This document shows, one piece after another, positions 60,844 through 64,000 of a stretch of 64,000 nucleotides of DNA (the stretch's first letter is position 1; the number at the start of each line of letters is the position of its first letter). Source of the DNA: Micractinium sp. NFX-FRZ (lineage: Eukaryota; Chlorophyta; Trebouxiophyceae; Chlorellales; Chlorellaceae); the NCBI GenBank assembly GCA_029339195.1, contig JAPTJF010000159.1, positions 57,485 through 121,484 on the forward strand. The letters are read 5' to 3'. The notes beneath the pieces are model-generated. The model saw only the letters and a program-made list of their open reading frames with translations, did no database searches and was not told the DNA's origin. The position numbers and the translations under genes were made by a program.

Positions 60844-63800
60844 ATGCTCGTTGGTGCCGTGGTTGGCACGGGATTGGGGGGTGCGGCCACTTACTTTTAC
60901 TTGCGCCAGCAGCAGCAGCAGCGGGCGCCGGCAGTGGGCGGCGGCTTTGGTGCAGCAGCGGCACACCCAGCGCTCAAGCATGGTGCGCCGCATCTGCGGC
61001 AGGGATGTGTAGTGAGACGTGTGTGATTGAGACTCATTGAAGCACTGCATGGCAAGCTGAGGCGACCCTCTCGGGACTACCCGCGCCCCTGCCTGACTCC
61101 CTCCCACCCCCTCGTCCATGCTTGCCTTGCCCTGCCCACCTCGCCCCACCCCACCCCGCTTCCTCCCCACCCAGTTGCAGGCATGTTTTTGGCGGGCATC
61201 CGGCTGCGCCTGTTTACAGACTGTGCAGCCTCCCTTACTCTGCTGACCTCACCGCGTGTTCTGCTTTCCTTGGGGCGATGTGCTTGCATTTGCTTTCCTC
61301 CTGCAGGCATGCCGGTGGGCGACCGCCTGCGCCTGTTCACCGATTACGTGGCCTCCTTTGACACGCGCCTGCGCAACCCCCGTTGGGTGCTGGAGCACGT
61401 CAGCGGGGAGAAGCTGGCCAAGCAGCAAGGGTCGCGGCAGAACAGCGAGTTTGTTGAGGATGCGGGTGAGAGGGTGGGGTGCGGCATTGCCTTTGCTGAT
61501 CGTTCTTGGTTGATGCTGGCAGAGCAGCAGGGGTCCTGACAGAACAGCAAGTTTGTGGAGTGCGGTTGAAGGCGAGCTGGGGGACCGGAGCTAGCGCTAG
61601 ACATGGGGAAGCTGGCCAAGCAGCAGGGGTCGCGGCAGAACAGCGAGTTTGTGGAGCATGCAAGTGAGGGTGGGATGGGAAGTTTGTGTGTGTGATCAGG
61701 GGCGAGAGGCAGCAGCATGCGCGGTAGTGTGCAGCGCAGCATGCAACCCCACACGTATTTTCTCAACATCCCACGTGCTGCTGGCCGTACTTTACGCCAC
61801 TCGCCCACCATCGGCGGCACTGGCACGGCATGCAGGTATTGAGCGCCTCTCCATCTCCCTGCTGCTGACCTACGCCCCCTTCCCGCCGCCCCCCCCTTTC
61901 AAAACCCCTTCCAACTGCTGCAGGCATCGAGCGCCGCTTCCGCTCCAAGCTGGAAGACTTCCGGGGGTCTGGGTATGACCGGGGCCACATGGCCCCCGCT
62001 GCAAACCACAAGACCACGCAGGCAACCATGGACGAAACCTTCAGCCTGACCAACATGAGCCCGCAGGCAAGAGCCTGGGCCAGCCTTGGCGGGGGGAGGA
62101 GGATGGCGAGGGGGTTAAGCCGGGGGGAAATGGACGAGGCATGCAGCCTCACTCACATGAGTCCCCAATCGTGGGGAGGGGAGGGGCAGGGTGGTGGGGC
62201 GCAGCCAGGCACGAGCGCGATACCCAGCACTCCATAACCCGCCACTAGCTGCCCACTCCCCGCGCCTCTTGCCCACCTGCCCCACCTGCCGACCACCCGC
62301 GCAGGTGGGCTCCGGCTTCAACCGCGACTACTGGGCGCGCTTTGAGCGCTTTGTGCAGGACCTGGCCAAGAAGGGGTGCGACGACGTCTGGGTGAGATCA
62401 TGGCTCATCATCATGCCATGGCCTGCGGGAGGGGGGCGGAATGTGCCTGCCATGCTTCCGTGGGTGTGCTGAGCATGGTTTTCCAGGACCTGGGCAGGGC
62501 AGGAGCATGCTCACCACGGCCCTGCTCCATGTCTGCATGCCAACCCCATGCCACCCCTGCCCTGACCCCACCCCCTCCCCCCCATCCGCCACGTGCCCCG
62601 CAGATCATCACTGGGCCGCTGTTCCTGCCGCAGCGGTCGGGCACGCAGCAGGCCACGGGGGCCCCTGGCTACGTGATGCAGCACCCAATGATTGGTGAGC
62701 CGTGAGCCCAGCAGGGGGTGGCTGGGCGCGCACCGGAGTAACACAATCAGCCGGCCCCGCCCTCTGCCCTCCCTCTGCCGCTGCCGCTGTGGCACTCCCT
62801 GTGGCCGCCACTGTTGCAGTGAGCCTGCGTTCCCCCAGCTCAACCCTGGGCCGCAATGCCCGCCCCACTTGCAGGCACCCCACCGCAGCTCATGGCAGTG
62901 CCTACTCACTACTATAAGGTGCGGGTCTGGGTGGGGTGGGTGGGGAGAGACAAGTAGTTATCGCATGCGAGCCCCTGTCAGTGCATTGCAAACCTTTCAA
63001 CTCCTTAAGGCCGCCCGGCTGTGCATGCCTCGCGGTAGACATTGTAAAGGCCAGACTAGCCAAGTGTGTCAAAGACTGTGGTCACGCCATGCCATGTTGG
63101 GCCTGTGCGGCGTGTGTGCCGTGAAACCTGTAACACCTCACCTGTCCTGGCTCACCCACCACTTCAAGGCAGTCGGTGTCAAATGCTCTCTCCGGCAGGC
63201 GGCGCTTCGCCAGGCTATCCTTCAGTTTTGAGTTTTACCTCCGCTTCTCTCTCACTCACCCACCAGAGTGGTCTGGGCGAGGCTCCCATCAGGCGTTTGG
63301 TCAGCTCAGGCTGTGCAGTCACCCTTTATCCCTCCTTCTTGCTCCCCCCCCCAGGTGGTGCTGGGCGAGTTTGCCGGCGGGCGGCGCGCCGCGGTGGGCG
63401 CCTTTGTGATGCCCAACGCGCCCATAGAGCCAGACACGCCGCTGGCATCCTTTGCCGTGCCCATCTCGGCGCTAGAGGAGGTGGCAGGTGCGCTGCGCGT
63501 GCTGTGCTGTGGTGCGGTGCGCTGCATGCTGTGGGGGGTGATGTGCTGGGGTGCCGTACCGGCGCTGGTAGAGGTGGCAGGTGCTGTATGCTGCGCATGC
63601 TGTGCCCTCCTGCATGTGCCATGCTGTGCTGCCTGCTGTGTGAAACTCAGCATGAGATGGGCCTGCATCATCCGGTCTTGGTGCTCGCTGCTCCCAGCTT
63701 CCAGCCAGCACAAACACCAGACAATTCACCCCACGCCTGCCTCGCGCCCCTTCTCCCACCAACCAAAACCAACCACTTTACCCCGCCCAACCCCGCCCTC

Positions 63801-64000
63801 CCCCCAGGCCTGCGCTTCTTCCCCGGCTACCTCTCCGACCCTCGGCGTGAGGCCCTGGATGAGACTGCTCTCACGGTGCAGAGCATAGGCTATGCACAGC
63901 TGCAGCTGCTGAAACCGGGCGCGCTGCCGCGCTGTGCCTGGCACAGGCCCCGCAACTTGAACTGGCCAGCGCAGATCTACCCACCCCAATTGTGTGGCGC
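60844..64000 (+). CDS. EndoG-type DNA/RNA non-specific nuclease, 3' end outside window
   Basis: Mitochondrial-type beta-beta-alpha-metal nuclease. Exons: 60844-60982, 61307-61465, 61924-62066, 62305-62391, 62604-62694, 62875-62918, 63355-63487, 63808-beyond 64000; about 329 residues in view. The N-terminus is a short hydrophobic anchor (LVGAVVGTGLGGAATYFY) followed by Gln/Gly linker, as in EndoG. Then HGMPVGDRLRLFTDYVASFDTR, NPRWVLEHV, the catalytic GYDRGHMAPAANHK, FSLTNMSPQ, NRDYWARFE, IITGPLFLP, VPTHYYK and FVMPN. The start is the ATG before LVGAVVG; an in-frame upstream ATG at 60565 is possible. Intron 3 begins with GC (CAG|GCAAGA), which preserves MSPQVGSGFNRDYW. Four exon edges have diverged tandem copies in adjacent introns. 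Confidence 0.92.
61181..61306 (+). repeat. in-frame copy of EndoG exon 2 start
   Basis: After a good GTTGCAG acceptor, GMFLAGIRLRLFTDCAAS mirrors exon 2's GMPVGDRLRLFTDYVAS exactly 126 bases upstream, and the frame stays open to exon 2. Confidence 0.88.
61509..61675 (+). repeat. two copies of EndoG exon 2 end
   Basis: CTGGCCAAGCAGCARGGGTC and the following AACAGCGAGTTTGT recur 102 and 198 bases after the exon copy. The first copy has an in-frame TGA; the second is nearly identical to the exon. Confidence 0.85.
63488..63590 (+). repeat. in-frame copy of EndoG exon 7 end
   Basis: GGCGCTRG..GAGGTGGCAG|GTGC recurs 93 bases downstream with its donor (63580|GTGCTG). The 31 extra codons are open, so either donor keeps frame. 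Confidence 0.82.

Overview
The window is nuclear DNA of a green alga. It is GC-rich, with many short spliced exons (GT-AG, some GC-AG), CAG/GCC-rich low-complexity coding tracts and candidate TGTAA polyadenylation motifs. It carries a nuclear psaD gene, a thylakoid-lumen PsbP-family gene and a carotenoid-isomerase-like gene. The style fits a coccoid trebouxiophyte such as Chlorella or Micractinium; that placement is inference from gene content and style. I see no tRNA, rRNA, CRISPR array or prokaryotic operon. All gene models below were joined by hand from splice sites, reading phase and remembered family conservation.

Layout, left to right: a DZIP1-like coiled-coil gene (minus, cut by the left edge) sits head-to-head with a CtIP/Sae2/COM1 DNA-end-resection gene (plus). 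Then follow LipB octanoyltransferase (minus), a PDCD2/Tsr4-type protein (plus), a small secreted Cys-rich Kazal-like protein (minus) and psaD (plus). VPS4 (minus) and PLAA/Doa1 (plus) share a 400-bp divergent promoter. Next come a CRTISO-like FAD enzyme (plus), an intronless single-pass membrane protein of unknown function (minus), and a 15.7-kb, 27-exon DUF3638/DUF3645 giant protein (plus). The right end has a secreted subtilisin with a Cys-rich tail (minus), a PsbP-domain lumenal protein (minus) and an EndoG-type nuclease (plus, cut by the right edge).

Functional themes are ordinary housekeeping: photosynthesis (PsaD, PsbP-like, CRTISO-like), organelle cofactor supply (LipB), ubiquitin and endosome traffic (VPS4, PLAA), DNA repair (CtIP), ribosome assembly (PDCD2) and secretion (subtilase, Kazal-like).

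The most unusual signal is structural. At least ten introns or intron edges carry a diverged tandem copy of the neighbouring exon's start or end, often with a usable splice site. Several copies lie a multiple of three bases away and stay open in frame (96, 105, 117, 126 and 93 bp). Together with CAG|GCAAG donors, this suggests a genome that keeps generating alternative splice sites by short tandem duplication. A second notable point is that the giant DUF3638 gene seems to lack the conserved DEAH-bearing block between exons 26 and 27.
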